IMG/VR virus record: IMGVR_UViG_3300042516_004178
Span: 1-24,268 of that record
Reading direction: 5' to 3' (one strand)
Source: a virus
Length of the DNA stretch: 24,268 nt
Shown piece by piece: positions 12,257 to 21,465 of the stretch. The stretch's first letter is position 1; each line of letters starts with the position of its first letter. The position numbers and the translations under genes were made by a program. The notes beneath the pieces were generated by a model. The model had not been told where the DNA came from and searched no databases. It saw nothing but the letters and a program-made list of their open reading frames with translations.

Positions 12257-13363
12257 ATGGCCGTTTATAAAATATTTCCTGAAAAGAGTGCAACTCTATT
12301 TTCATACTATCCTACCACAAATACAGGATTAGATGAGATACTAGAAGTTAGCACCTTTGAATCATTACAGTCTACTAATGAAGTATCTAGAGGAATAATT
12401 AAATTCCCTACTTCAGAATTAACTGATGTAATTAACAACGAAGTATCTGGATCTCCATTCAGTGCTTCATTAAAATTATATTTAGCCGACGCTACGTCGT
12501 TACCTTTAAATTACACCTTATATAGCTATGCTTTATCAGGTAGCTGGGATAAAGGTACAGGTCGTTTAGGTGATGTACCTGTTGTAAGTGACGGTGCAAG
12601 CTGGAAATACAGAAACCAAAACAGTGGATCACAATGGTTTGTTGGTTCCGTAGTATTAGGCCCAACATTCCCTATTGGTACAACAGGTTCATACAATGAT
12701 GCATTTGGTGGTGGTTTATGGTTTACCGGTTCAGGTGCATCACAATCATTTAACGCTGCTACTTCTAAAGACATCAATATGGATGTTTCTAGTACTGTAA
12801 GAAGATGGTTTAGTGGATCTTTTTCAAATGAAGGTTTTATAATTAAGCATGAACCTTCTCTTGAATTTACTACTGCTTCTAAGTTTGAATTGAAATTCTT
12901 TTCAAACACAACTCATACCATTTATCCTCCATGTTTAGAAATTAAATGGAACGATTCAACATTTTCACCAGGTACATTAAATATAGTTACATCTAGTTAC
13001 TATGCTGCTGTAATTAATAATAATAAAGGTGAATTCCAACAAGACTCAGTACAACGTTTTAGAGTTGTAGTTAGAGACTTGTATCCACCTGTAGTATTTA
13101 GAACTACGTTAAGTTTTGCTAATACAAAAGCGTTACCTTCTTCTTCATACTGGTCAATAAAAGATTTGGATACTGAAGAAACTGTCGTAGATTATGATAA
13201 CAACTTTACTAAAATTAGTTGTGATGCTTCTAGTAACTATTTTGATGTTTATATGAATGGCCTAGAACCGGAACGTTACTATAAACTACTAGTTAAAGCA
13301 GTATTGTCAAACGGTGAAGTGGTAGTAACAGATAAAGATTATATTTTTAAAGTTGTAAGATAA
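12257..13363 (+). CDS. Tail fibre/baseplate protein with DNRLRE-like (CBM96-type) domain (368 aa)
   Basis: Residues 1-225 follow the layout of DNRLRE/CBM96-like beta-sandwich domains: KSATLFSYYPTTNTG, then RGIIKFPTSEL, ASLKLYLADATSLPLNYTL, a SGSWDKGTGR loop, DGASWKYR, a conserved 'SS.VRRW..G...N.GF.I' strand, and FELKFFSN. These modules bind or stabilise on carbohydrates. The rest (residues 235-368) is a fibronectin-like beta domain ending YIFKVVR. It is probably a surface-exposed tail or fibre component. TAATG coupling to the next gene shows operon structure. Confidence 0.65.
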   Translation: MAVYKIFPEKSATLFSYYPTTNTGLDEILEVSTFESLQSTNEVSRGIIKFPTSELTDVINNEVSGSPFSASLKLYLADATSLPLNYTLYSYALSGSWDKGTGRLGDVPVVSDGASWKYRNQNSGSQWFVGSVVLGPTFPIGTTGSYNDAFGGGLWFTGSGASQSFNAATSKDINMDVSSTVRRWFSGSFSNEGFIIKHEPSLEFTTASKFELKFFSNTTHTIYPPCLEIKWNDSTFSPGTLNIVTSSYYAAVINNNKGEFQQDSVQRFRVVVRDLYPPVVFRTTLSFANTKALPSSSYWSIKDLDTEETVVDYDNNFTKISCDASSNYFDVYMNGLEPERYYKLLVKAVLSNGEVVVTDKDYIFKVVR

Positions 13364-13698
13364 TGTCTCAAATACCAGTACAAAAAACTGTATTTAATAA
13401 AGAAGCCTTTAGCAGAGTAGTTAATACTCAGTTCAGCCAACTTATAAATCAAGGAGTTGATCCTGATGAACCTACTTTTACTGTTGATGATTTCTTTCAA
13501 TTATATGAAGATTTGTTTTATCAAATTCCTAAGGAAGGAGATGCAAATTCTCATAGATATATTTTACAACGTGAAGCTGATTATTTAGGTGTTAGTATTA
13601 GTCAAGATGATATTCAAGCATTATTAAATGAAATTACATCATTAAGACAACAAGTACTTGAGGCACAACAAACAATAAACGAACTGACTAAGAAATAA
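13363..13698 (+). CDS. Small tail-cluster protein with C-terminal coiled coil (111 aa)
   Basis: The start overlaps the previous stop (TAATG) and its own TAA overlaps the ATG of the next gene. The N-terminal half is mixed (PTFTVDDFFQLYEDLFYQIP), the middle a helix (HRYILQREADYLGVSIS), and residues 80-111 are a coiled coil (LLNEITSLRQQVLEAQQTI). The tight coupling to the 1265-residue gene suggests a chaperone or small subunit of that protein. No family is recognised. Confidence 0.65.
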   Translation: MSQIPVQKTVFNKEAFSRVVNTQFSQLINQGVDPDEPTFTVDDFFQLYEDLFYQIPKEGDANSHRYILQREADYLGVSISQDDIQALLNEITSLRQQVLEAQQTINELTKK

Positions 13699-16600
13699 TG
13701 GCTAATAATATTCAAATAGTAGGACAAATTTTAACCCAACAACAGATTTCTCGTTATAGTGAAGCTGATCTTAATCTTCTTAATCCATTATTGTTAAGAG
13801 AAGATTTTGGTCAACCTAATGACTATATTGAATATTTTGTTTACGATATAGTAGATAATCCTTTATACGCAAATTATAGCTATCAAAACTTTAAATCTCC
13901 AACAGGTTCATTTGTAACCCCAACGGGTTCATTACCTATAATAGAAATAGATCCCGTTAAAGATTTACAGGCATTAGGTTACCAATCAGGTGAATTTAAG
14001 GTTCAATATAACTTTTTTAATAATAAAATTTCTAATGCTGAACAAGCAGGACTATTTTTAAAAGAAATATCTGCTGACAGAACTGAATTAAGATTAGGAT
14101 CTACTACCTTAACAAATGAGCAAATTGAAACAGGTTCTTTAGCTCTTATAAACGAAATTTCTAGTTCACTTTATGCTGTTAATTACATTGCTAATTTTGA
14201 AAATAACAATCAAGCAACAGTAGTAAACGTTGCTTTAAATAAAATAGAGTCAGGGTATGAAGTTTTATTAAAGTTATATGAACCACTTGCTACTAATATA
14301 ACTGAAAAATCAACATTATGGATTGTAGAAGAAAAAATTAATCCGTATGTTTTTGACATTAATTTAGATAAGTTAATAACTATCCCTCCTGGTCCTCAAT
14401 TAAGAGGCCCAAATTTTTCAATTGATATTCCTAATCAAAATAACGTAGCTACACCATATCAGAATCTTGATACATTAGTAAAAGATTTTCAAAGTGTATC
14501 TACTGCTTCATATCAACAACTTTTAAGTATAATTACTTCTCAAAGTATTGATATTAATACTGATTATTCTGATTTTAATAATTTTATATTTTTTAGTTCA
14601 GCTGAATCTAGGGTTAAAAATTTCTATACTAAGGTAAAACAAATAGAAAATTATCGAAACAATATTGCTGTATACACTCCATTAACTGCTAGTAACCCTA
14701 GTGTAATTAATGATTATAATTTAGCTACGGCTAGTATTGATAATGTTATAGCAAATTTTGATGGACTTGAATATTATTTATACTTTGAAAGTGGATCAAC
14801 ATTAACTTCTTCTTTTGAATATGGTTTAACTCCATACCCAAAATCCAATAATACATTACCTTATACCCTATTATCTACATCTTCAGCATTAGTTAATTCT
14901 TGGTATCATTTTACTACGGCAAGTGCTAATAATTATGATGATCAAAATCAAAATAACTTAACATTTACTGTACCTGCTTTTATTAAGGATGATGAAAACA
15001 ATGAACAGTATTTAACCTTCCTTAAAATGGTTGGTAACTATTTTGATAACGTATGGGTATTCTTACAAGCAATAACGGATATTAATCTAGCAAATAACAA
15101 CCTAGAAAAAGGCGTTTCTAAGGATTTAGTATATTATGTATTACAATCACTAGGTACTAAATTATACAACCAGTATGGGGACATAGATAACGTTGATTAT
15201 TTAATAGGTAGTAGTGGTAGCGCTAATTGGGATAATAATTTTACTTATACTGGATCTTATCTAAATGCAATAGCACGTAAAGATTTAGTTGCTGAATCTT
15301 ATAAAAGAATTTATCATAACTTACCTTTACTACTAAAAACAAAAGGTACAACTTATGGTTTACAAACATTAGTATCTACTTTTGGTATTACTGGAAGTAC
15401 CTTACAGGTAAGAGAATATGGTGGTAATTTAAAATCTAATACTTTAGATGAATTTAATGGTAATAAAATTAGAGTTATATCTAGTGCTATTACAGGTAGT
15501 GTTTTATCTCCGTTTATAAGCCTACAAGTTCAACCAACATCATCTAATTCTTTTAGAACAAATGATTTAAACTATGTAGATATATCATTTTCTCCTCAAG
15601 ATAAAATTGATGAATTTGCTTCTGCTTCTATCGTTGCTGTAAATCCAAACTGGAGGATAGATGATTATATAGGTGATCCTAGACAACAATATAGCACTTT
15701 ATATACTGATTTAAATGTTCAAAGAGATATTTATTACTCTCCTTTAACAGCATCAGTATTACCATATACTGCATCATCAGCTAGCGGTTCAATAGGAGCT
15801 ACTAGCTATAATGATTTTATTCGTTTAGTACAATTCTTTGATAACTCATTATTTAAAATGCTACAGGATTTTGTTCCTGCTAGAACGAGTTTATCAACAG
15901 GTGTTACTATTAGTTCACCTTTACTTCAAAGAAATAAATGGGTGTTATCAAATCCATCATCTACAACTGATATTAATGTAGAAGAAGGACAAATTGATGC
16001 AATACAAATCCAAAGTGAATACACAGACATTTATAAAGGACTATCAGGCAATAAGTTACCTTATTATGCCGGTAATTTTACAGGCAGTTATATAGATACT
16101 TATGCTTATTTTGCAAGTGGAACTTATAACCCATACCTATTTCCTACAGCTGCTTTATCAGCAGGTGATATAAATGTATTTAATCATACTGATTATAATG
16201 TAATGTTAAACAACGTTTCTCAAAGTGTTGTTTCGCGTACAAGACAAGATATTGAATACGTTTTTGGTACAACTCAAAGTATTTTATCTCCTGCTGAACT
16301 ACAAGATTCATATGAAACCTTAAGAACACATCAGCTTTCACGCTATGAAGGTTCTAAAATATACAGTTTACAATATAATATTTATACACCAGCTACTGAA
16401 TCATATGGTGGTGATGTATCATACGGTAAAACAGCTGTTATAGATAAAAATGCTGTTAAATTAGGTTTATTTACTGAAATAACCAATAATAAATTTTTAC
16501 CTGGTCGTAACAATGCAGTTGTAAAATATTTAGTTGATATTGAAGGTAATTTAACTGAACTTAATCTTCGCAATAGACGTTGGCAAGAAATTCAAAATAC

Positions 16601-17495
16601 TTTTATAGCAGGTGATACAGGAAGTATTTCCCAATTTAATAATCAGCTTTATTCCAACCAAAAGATTACTGATGGTGAGAAACTAATATTTGATAGTGGT
16701 TATACTTATAATCCAATATTATATTTTGGTGATACCGGTTCAAGTGGTGGTAATGAACTAGCTTTTTTAAATTTAGGAGGAACAAATGCTTATCTAGCTA
16801 CTGCCCAAAATACATTAGGTCCTAATGCTTATATTAGTGGAAGTGGACCTGGAGTAGATGCTTACCCATTAAGTGGTGGGTATGTAGTAGATATTTTTGA
16901 TAGAACTATTGAAGGTGGAGCTTTCTTCCAATCAGGCGCTTTACAACATTTCCCATCATATTCTGTTCAAGAAACAGGTAATCATTCTATTGCTATTACT
17001 CTTCCATTTACTTATGAAGTAGCTACTTTCCCAGTAAATGAAGCAACATGGTCATTAGAAGTATGGGTTAGTGGATCAACTAGAAACGAAGTATTATATC
17101 GAGACAGACAGTTCTTTGTAGCTGGTGACCCAGCAACATCAACATTAACTTTTGATTATTATTCAGGTGATTTTGTTTTCTATTTATCAGATGCAATTCC
17201 ATCCACTAATGTAACAATTGGAGTTGGAGCTCGGGTATATGGATATGCAAATACAGAAGATTGTAATACTAAAGATTATTCAGAAACAGATTTTATGTCA
17301 TCTACAGCAATAATAACAGCTGGGACAGATACAATAAGTGTACCTGGTAATACTCCATTATCAACTAGTAGTGTGTTTAAAAGAAGTAATAGTATATCTG
17401 TAAATGGAAACTTAGTGTTTAATGGTAGTATTATAACTATTGGTGGTACTCAAGTAACAATTTCAATTCCACCTGGTTGTGAAGGTTATATTTAA
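13698..17495 (+). CDS. Large tail/baseplate structural protein (1265 aa)
   Basis: This is the largest gene of the window. It begins MANNIQIVGQILTQQQISRY and has a helical and beta N-terminal region. A central conserved-looking block (residues about 525-575) reads ARKDLVAESYKRIYHNLPLL and TKGTTYGLQTLVSTFGITGS. A long Ser/Thr/Gly-rich beta portion follows with many TGS turns. The C-terminal 150 residues are beta-rich and end with PPGCEGYI. Size and location between fibre proteins suggest a baseplate-wedge or proximal-fibre scaffold, functionally comparable to T4 gp7 or gp10. That is inference from position. Only 10 bases separate it from the next gene. Confidence 0.65.
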   Translation: MANNIQIVGQILTQQQISRYSEADLNLLNPLLLREDFGQPNDYIEYFVYDIVDNPLYANYSYQNFKSPTGSFVTPTGSLPIIEIDPVKDLQALGYQSGEFKVQYNFFNNKISNAEQAGLFLKEISADRTELRLGSTTLTNEQIETGSLALINEISSSLYAVNYIANFENNNQATVVNVALNKIESGYEVLLKLYEPLATNITEKSTLWIVEEKINPYVFDINLDKLITIPPGPQLRGPNFSIDIPNQNNVATPYQNLDTLVKDFQSVSTASYQQLLSIITSQSIDINTDYSDFNNFIFFSSAESRVKNFYTKVKQIENYRNNIAVYTPLTASNPSVINDYNLATASIDNVIANFDGLEYYLYFESGSTLTSSFEYGLTPYPKSNNTLPYTLLSTSSALVNSWYHFTTASANNYDDQNQNNLTFTVPAFIKDDENNEQYLTFLKMVGNYFDNVWVFLQAITDINLANNNLEKGVSKDLVYYVLQSLGTKLYNQYGDIDNVDYLIGSSGSANWDNNFTYTGSYLNAIARKDLVAESYKRIYHNLPLLLKTKGTTYGLQTLVSTFGITGSTLQVREYGGNLKSNTLDEFNGNKIRVISSAITGSVLSPFISLQVQPTSSNSFRTNDLNYVDISFSPQDKIDEFASASIVAVNPNWRIDDYIGDPRQQYSTLYTDLNVQRDIYYSPLTASVLPYTASSASGSIGATSYNDFIRLVQFFDNSLFKMLQDFVPARTSLSTGVTISSPLLQRNKWVLSNPSSTTDINVEEGQIDAIQIQSEYTDIYKGLSGNKLPYYAGNFTGSYIDTYAYFASGTYNPYLFPTAALSAGDINVFNHTDYNVMLNNVSQSVVSRTRQDIEYVFGTTQSILSPAELQDSYETLRTHQLSRYEGSKIYSLQYNIYTPATESYGGDVSYGKTAVIDKNAVKLGLFTEITNNKFLPGRNNAVVKYLVDIEGNLTELNLRNRRWQEIQNTFIAGDTGSISQFNNQLYSNQKITDGEKLIFDSGYTYNPILYFGDTGSSGGNELAFLNLGGTNAYLATAQNTLGPNAYISGSGPGVDAYPLSGGYVVDIFDRTIEGGAFFQSGALQHFPSYSVQETGNHSIAITLPFTYEVATFPVNEATWSLEVWVSGSTRNEVLYRDRQFFVAGDPATSTLTFDYYSGDFVFYLSDAIPSTNVTIGVGARVYGYANTEDCNTKDYSETDFMSSTAIITAGTDTISVPGNTPLSTSSVFKRSNSISVNGNLVFNGSIITIGGTQVTISIPPGCEGYI

Positions 17496-17505
17496 AAATA
17501 AATAA

Positions 17506-18255
17506 ATGGCAACAAAGACAACAAATACAAATTTTACAATTAATGTCCCTTCAGTTCCTCTGAATGTGGGAGAAAAATTAATTGTTAGATTTAGAATGGA
17601 AAACAATGATATACCTGGTTCTAATTTTACTGCTTCTATTGGACAAGGAAATTTACGTATTTCTTCTTTAGCTGCTTCTACAGGTTATACTACAGTTAGT
17701 ATAGCTCCTCCAAACCAAGCATTTCCTTCAGCTTCAATGGCTGATCCTAATAATACAAATGAAATTGTACTTTCAACAGGTATAACTGGATTTTACGGTG
17801 GACAATACATGTTTGTGCCTAACCCTGTATCTGGTTCTCAAAGTAGTCTTTATGAAAATTACGGTGATGTAGATTATACCTTTAACATCAACTCATTTGA
17901 TATGGCTCTTATATATCTATCAGATGGTACTTATATCGAATCTAGAATTTTAAGAGCATATGAACAAGGAGGTTTATTACGTTTAACTCTAGATATTTTA
18001 TTATCTAATAGTTTAAGAAGTGAATTAATTAACAGAACATATAAACGCTTCTTAATTCTTTCTAGGCAGAATGACGAAACTAACGTAATATTATCCTTTA
18101 CAAAAAGAGATGGAAAAACATCATACGGATTTTTGATTCCTGAAAATATTAGTCCTACCGTTATCGGAAACATAGACACTATTACTCGTGAAGTAAAACA
18201 AAAATTACTTAACGATCAATCAGTAATTAATGATGTTAATGGTGGAAATTTCTAA
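17506..18255 (+). CDS. Tail-cluster structural protein (249 aa)
   Basis: The N-terminal half is beta-rich and Ser/Thr/Asn-rich (FTINVPSVPLNVGEKLIVRF, TGFYGGQYMFVP). Residues about 125-215 are more globular (INSFDMALIYLSDGTYIESR, LRSELINRTYKRFLILS). The C-terminal helix ends NDVNGGNF. It starts 10 bases after the 1265-residue gene and ends 7 bases before a late-type motif. A virion role follows from context; there is no family name I can support. Confidence 0.6.
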   Translation: MATKTTNTNFTINVPSVPLNVGEKLIVRFRMENNDIPGSNFTASIGQGNLRISSLAASTGYTTVSIAPPNQAFPSASMADPNNTNEIVLSTGITGFYGGQYMFVPNPVSGSQSSLYENYGDVDYTFNINSFDMALIYLSDGTYIESRILRAYEQGGLLRLTLDILLSNSLRSELINRTYKRFLILSRQNDETNVILSFTKRDGKTSYGFLIPENISPTVIGNIDTITREVKQKLLNDQSVINDVNGGNF

Positions 18256-18262
18256 ATTTAAC

Positions 18263-18271
18263 ATATTTATA
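18263..18271 (+). promoter_or_regulatory. Class B (late-type) promoter-like motif B5
   Basis: ATATTTATA, with its ATATTTAT core ending 22 bases before the ATG at 18293, in a 37-base gap between structural genes. Confidence 0.5.
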
Positions 18272-18292
18272 GTATATACACAATAGACAATT

Positions 18293-18955
18293 ATGGCAAT
18301 TTTAAACCCTACAACAATTACTGTAGATGCAATATTAACCACGAAGGGCCGCGAATTATTGGCTCGTAACGATGGTTCATTTCAAATTACTCAATTTGCA
18401 TTAGCTGATGATGAAATTGATTATACTTTGTATAATCCAAACCACCCATCAGGATCTGCATTTTATGGTGAAGCAATTGAAAACACTCCAGTATTAGAAG
18501 CTATTCCAAACGAATCACAAGTAATGCGCTATAAACTAGTAACATTACCTCGTGGTACTTCTAAATTACCAGTAATTAACTTAGGTTACAACAGTATTAC
18601 TTTACGCCAAGGTGCTTCATTAACGATTACTCCACAAACACTTAACTATTTAGGCGCTACAAGTACATTTGAAGCCAATGGTTATACAGCAACAATTGCT
18701 GATTCTCGTTTAGTATCTACCTTCACTGGTACTGGTATTGTTACAACAGAACCTACAGGTAATTTAAACACAACTACAGGTACAGTAATGTCTGTAACTC
18801 AAGTTGGTACTTCATTCACATTAACAGGTACAACAATCAACACATTATTTGGTTCTACATTAACACAATTAACTACTACAATCACTGTGATTGGTAGAGA
18901 TAGTGGTGCTAGAATTACAATTCCTTTGAATATTCAAAAAGTATCAACAATCTAA
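18293..18955 (+). CDS. Tail fibre/virion protein with C-terminal Ig-like domain (220 aa)
   Basis: The N-terminal domain (residues 1-100) has the pattern TTKGRELLARNDGSFQITQF, ALADDEIDYTLYNPNHPSGS and MRYKLVTLPRGTSKLPVI. I associate this pattern with virion proteins of T4-like phages from aquatic samples. Residues about 105-220 are a Thr-rich beta sandwich resembling an Ig-like domain. Codons are cleaner (more CGT and GCA) than in the neighbouring accessory genes, as in a highly expressed protein. It has its own late-type motif, consistent with abundance in the particle. Confidence 0.65.
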   Translation: MAILNPTTITVDAILTTKGRELLARNDGSFQITQFALADDEIDYTLYNPNHPSGSAFYGEAIENTPVLEAIPNESQVMRYKLVTLPRGTSKLPVINLGYNSITLRQGASLTITPQTLNYLGATSTFEANGYTATIADSRLVSTFTGTGIVTTEPTGNLNTTTGTVMSVTQVGTSFTLTGTTINTLFGSTLTQLTTTITVIGRDSGARITIPLNIQKVSTI

Positions 18956-18963
18956 TTTAACAT

Positions 18964-19965
18964 ATGTCATTCGTAAGATACAACCCAGAAGATTCAGTAA
19001 TTAGTTCAGAAACCGTAGTACGCGGTTTGTTTACTGGAGATAGCTATACTTTGAACTCATTTTCAACATCAAGTAATCCTAGTGAATATTATGTTGACGT
19101 ATGGAATGGTGACCCGACTTTGTCTTCATCTGCTGTACAATTTTCCCTTCAATATGGTAACATAAATGGTTCTGGATCTGCATTAATTAATAGTGCTGTT
19201 CCAAACTTTACCCCTTCACGTGTTGTATACGGTGAATATAGAAACTTAGTATTTGGTACTGAAACACAAAACTTTAGTTTTGATAATGGTGCAACAATAG
19301 CAAGTGATATTTTTGTATTAAACTTTGCTCGTGCTCGTTACAAAGAATCATTACTACAAGGCTCATTTAATATGACTTTAAAAAGCGGTAGTAATGCTAT
19401 TCAATTAACTGATGACAGTGGTACTACAAATTTAACTCGTTTTATTGGTGAGAATGAAGTTTACTATATCATTTCAGGAAGTAATGGTAATGCTTATACA
19501 GCAAATGCTTCTGCTTCTTATTATGGAATGATGTTCCCTGATCTTGATATTGTAATATTAAATGCTACAGCATCTACAGTAGTAGATTTAAGAAGTTATT
19601 TTGCTCCTATTAACTATGCAACTTCTTCAGTTCAAAACCAGTTAAAATTATATACTTCAATTGTAAGTGGTTCTGCAAATAGTCCAAGTAGCAGTATGAC
19701 TTTACAATCATCTGAAACTGTTTCTTCACGTTATTTCTTTACTCGTGTAAAGAATAGTGAATTTAACTATACAACAAACCCATCTATTATAGATGCAAAT
19801 GGTAACTTATTATATACTACATTAATTAATAACCCTCAAACATTTATTACCTCTGTAGGTATGTACAATGACAATAATGAGTTATTAGCTGTAGCTAAAT
19901 TAAGTCAACCATTAACAAAAGACTTTACAAAAGAAGCCTTAATTAGAATCAAATTAGACTATTAA
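18964..19965 (+). CDS. Tail fibre/virion protein (333 aa)
   Basis: The whole protein is beta-rich with many Ser/Asn/Gly turns (SFVRYNPEDSVISSETVVRG, FSLQYGNINGSGSALI). The C-terminal 75 residues form a distinct module: TRVKNSEFNYTTNPSI, then FITSVGMYNDNNELLAVAKL and IRIKLDY. This module is repeated as a stand-alone protein at 23656. It starts 8 bases after the preceding gene and ends 3 bases before the next one, so the three are cotranscribed. An adhesin or fibre role is inferred. Confidence 0.65.
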   Translation: MSFVRYNPEDSVISSETVVRGLFTGDSYTLNSFSTSSNPSEYYVDVWNGDPTLSSSAVQFSLQYGNINGSGSALINSAVPNFTPSRVVYGEYRNLVFGTETQNFSFDNGATIASDIFVLNFARARYKESLLQGSFNMTLKSGSNAIQLTDDSGTTNLTRFIGENEVYYIISGSNGNAYTANASASYYGMMFPDLDIVILNATASTVVDLRSYFAPINYATSSVQNQLKLYTSIVSGSANSPSSSMTLQSSETVSSRYFFTRVKNSEFNYTTNPSIIDANGNLLYTTLINNPQTFITSVGMYNDNNELLAVAKLSQPLTKDFTKEALIRIKLDY

Positions 19966-19968
19966 TGC

Positions 19969-21423
19969 ATGTCTTCATTCAAAAAGTTAAGCAGAGCAGA
20001 CGTTACGGTAGTTCCCTATCACGCCAATAAACAGTGGCAGTTAGGGTACTGTCCTTATCCTACTTCATCTGAATACTTAACTATTTATAAAGGTACAAAC
20101 TTTACAGGTAGTTTTACTTTAGAAGAAGATGTTACTGAAGGTGAATATGAGCGTTTAGTCTATGATCAAATCAATCATTTATTTTACCAAGCGTATACTG
20201 AATCGTTAGATACTAGTTCGTTAATGTTTACTATTAACAACTATGAATCTGCTTCTCAACAACGCCCTACTTCTTCATATTTTATTTATAATGATAACGA
20301 TAATCTAATCCAAAACTACCCTACAGGAGTTATGGAAGGTATTCGTGTATTAGCAATTAATCAAGATTTATACGGAAATAAAGTATTACCTAATACTTTT
20401 GTTATATCTTCATCTGCTTATTTTATAGCAGACGATGGATTTGGAAATTTATATAATATAAGTGCCTCTGATGATGGAGGTTATTTTTCTCAAAGTTATA
20501 TAGACCCAGAATATTTTGTTGAAAGAGGTATTACAACTAGAGTTCAAATTGGAAACATATATTATGCTCAAGGATTAGCTATTATTACTAATCAGGATTA
20601 TCAAAACATATTTCCTCTTCCTCCTATCGCTAAAAACGATAGTGGAAATTTTTTAACAACAGATCCTCAAAAAACAATTTCAGCATCGTTAAATGATTAT
20701 GCTAGAAGTGGAACTTTAGATACAGGATCACTTGTACTATCAGGTAGTACCTCAGGTCCAGGCTATTCTTGGGCTACAGGAAGTAATGGTACTATTGTTT
20801 TAACAACAACAATTCCAGGTACTTATACTGTATATTATACTATAGGAGCTAATGTAGCTGGTTCTTGTGCTGCTCAATTAAGAAGTAATAAGGCTAAAGT
20901 AACTGCTTATGTAACTACACCTACTACTACAACAACTACTAGTACAACAACAACCACAACAACAGTTCCACCAACCACAACCACTACTACTAGTACAACC
21001 ACAAGTACTACAACGGCGCCAACAACAACCACTACAACAACCACTAGTACTACAACAAGTACTACAACGCCACCACCAACAACCACAACAACAACTACTA
21101 CTAGTACAACCACTAGTACTACAACACCACCACCTACAACAACAACTACTAGTACAACTACATCTACTACTACACCTCCAGTATACTATTACTATGCAGT
21201 TAGACAAAACCAATGTAATTTACCAGGTGCTTGTACATTCGTAGCTGATAGAGTAGCTAGATCAAGTACTCCTTTATCAACAGTTGATGGTGTTTATTAC
21301 AAAGTAGGTTCATTTACTTACCAAATACAAACTGAAATTGACCCTGTACCACCACCATCGTTTGATGTTAGTTTAGATGGTGCCCCATCAGATGCTAACT
21401 GTATAACCGCTTGTGGTCTTTAG
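19969..21423 (+). CDS. Tail adhesin with mucin-like Thr/Ser/Pro stalk and Cys-containing tip (484 aa)
   Basis: Residues 1-210 are a beta-rich virion domain (VTVVPYHANKQWQLGYCPYP, RVQIGNIYYAQGLAIITN). Residues about 215-314 look like an Ig/cadherin-like module (LPPIAKNDSGNF, GTYTVYYTIGA). Residues 316-404 are an 89-residue low-complexity stalk of Thr runs with regularly spaced Ser and Pro-Pro punctuation. Residues 405-484 are a compact C-terminal tip with four Cys. The stalk is a typical O-glycan acceptor composition, and two glycosyltransferase genes follow directly. The layout suggests virion anchor, spacer stalk and receptor-binding tip. The glycosylation is inference. Confidence 0.7.
   Translation: MSSFKKLSRADVTVVPYHANKQWQLGYCPYPTSSEYLTIYKGTNFTGSFTLEEDVTEGEYERLVYDQINHLFYQAYTESLDTSSLMFTINNYESASQQRPTSSYFIYNDNDNLIQNYPTGVMEGIRVLAINQDLYGNKVLPNTFVISSSAYFIADDGFGNLYNISASDDGGYFSQSYIDPEYFVERGITTRVQIGNIYYAQGLAIITNQDYQNIFPLPPIAKNDSGNFLTTDPQKTISASLNDYARSGTLDTGSLVLSGSTSGPGYSWATGSNGTIVLTTTIPGTYTVYYTIGANVAGSCAAQLRSNKAKVTAYVTTPTTTTTTSTTTTTTTVPPTTTTTTSTTTSTTTAPTTTTTTTTSTTTSTTTPPPTTTTTTTTSTTTSTTTPPPTTTTTSTTTSTTTPPVYYYYAVRQNQCNLPGACTFVADRVARSSTPLSTVDGVYYKVGSFTYQIQTEIDPVPPPSFDVSLDGAPSDANCITACGL
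20914..21180 (+). repeat. ACN-codon low-complexity repeat encoding Thr/Ser/Pro stalk
   Basis: About 267 bases of ACA/ACT/ACC/ACG codons with AGT/TCT Ser and CCN Pro interruptions. At protein level there are five units of 20, 16, 19, 19 and 15 residues. Each ends in VPP, AP, PPP, PPP or PP, and the third and fourth are identical. Synonymous codons vary, but short blocks such as ACTACTAGTACAACC recur, so recombination or slippage could change the length. Confidence 0.85.
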
Positions 21424-21465
21424 TGAATAGTTTGGAATTATAAATTAGGATAATTATATTAGGTT

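Noticed and set aside
12526-12909. Minus-strand frame of 127 codons inside the DNRLRE-like gene
   Set aside because: It is antisense to a clearly coding, domain-bearing gene, with no promoter or leader.
20878-21213. Minus-strand Ser/Cys-rich and Val-rich frames opposite the Thr stalk
   Set aside because: They arise automatically from the antisense of ACN repeats and have no independent support.
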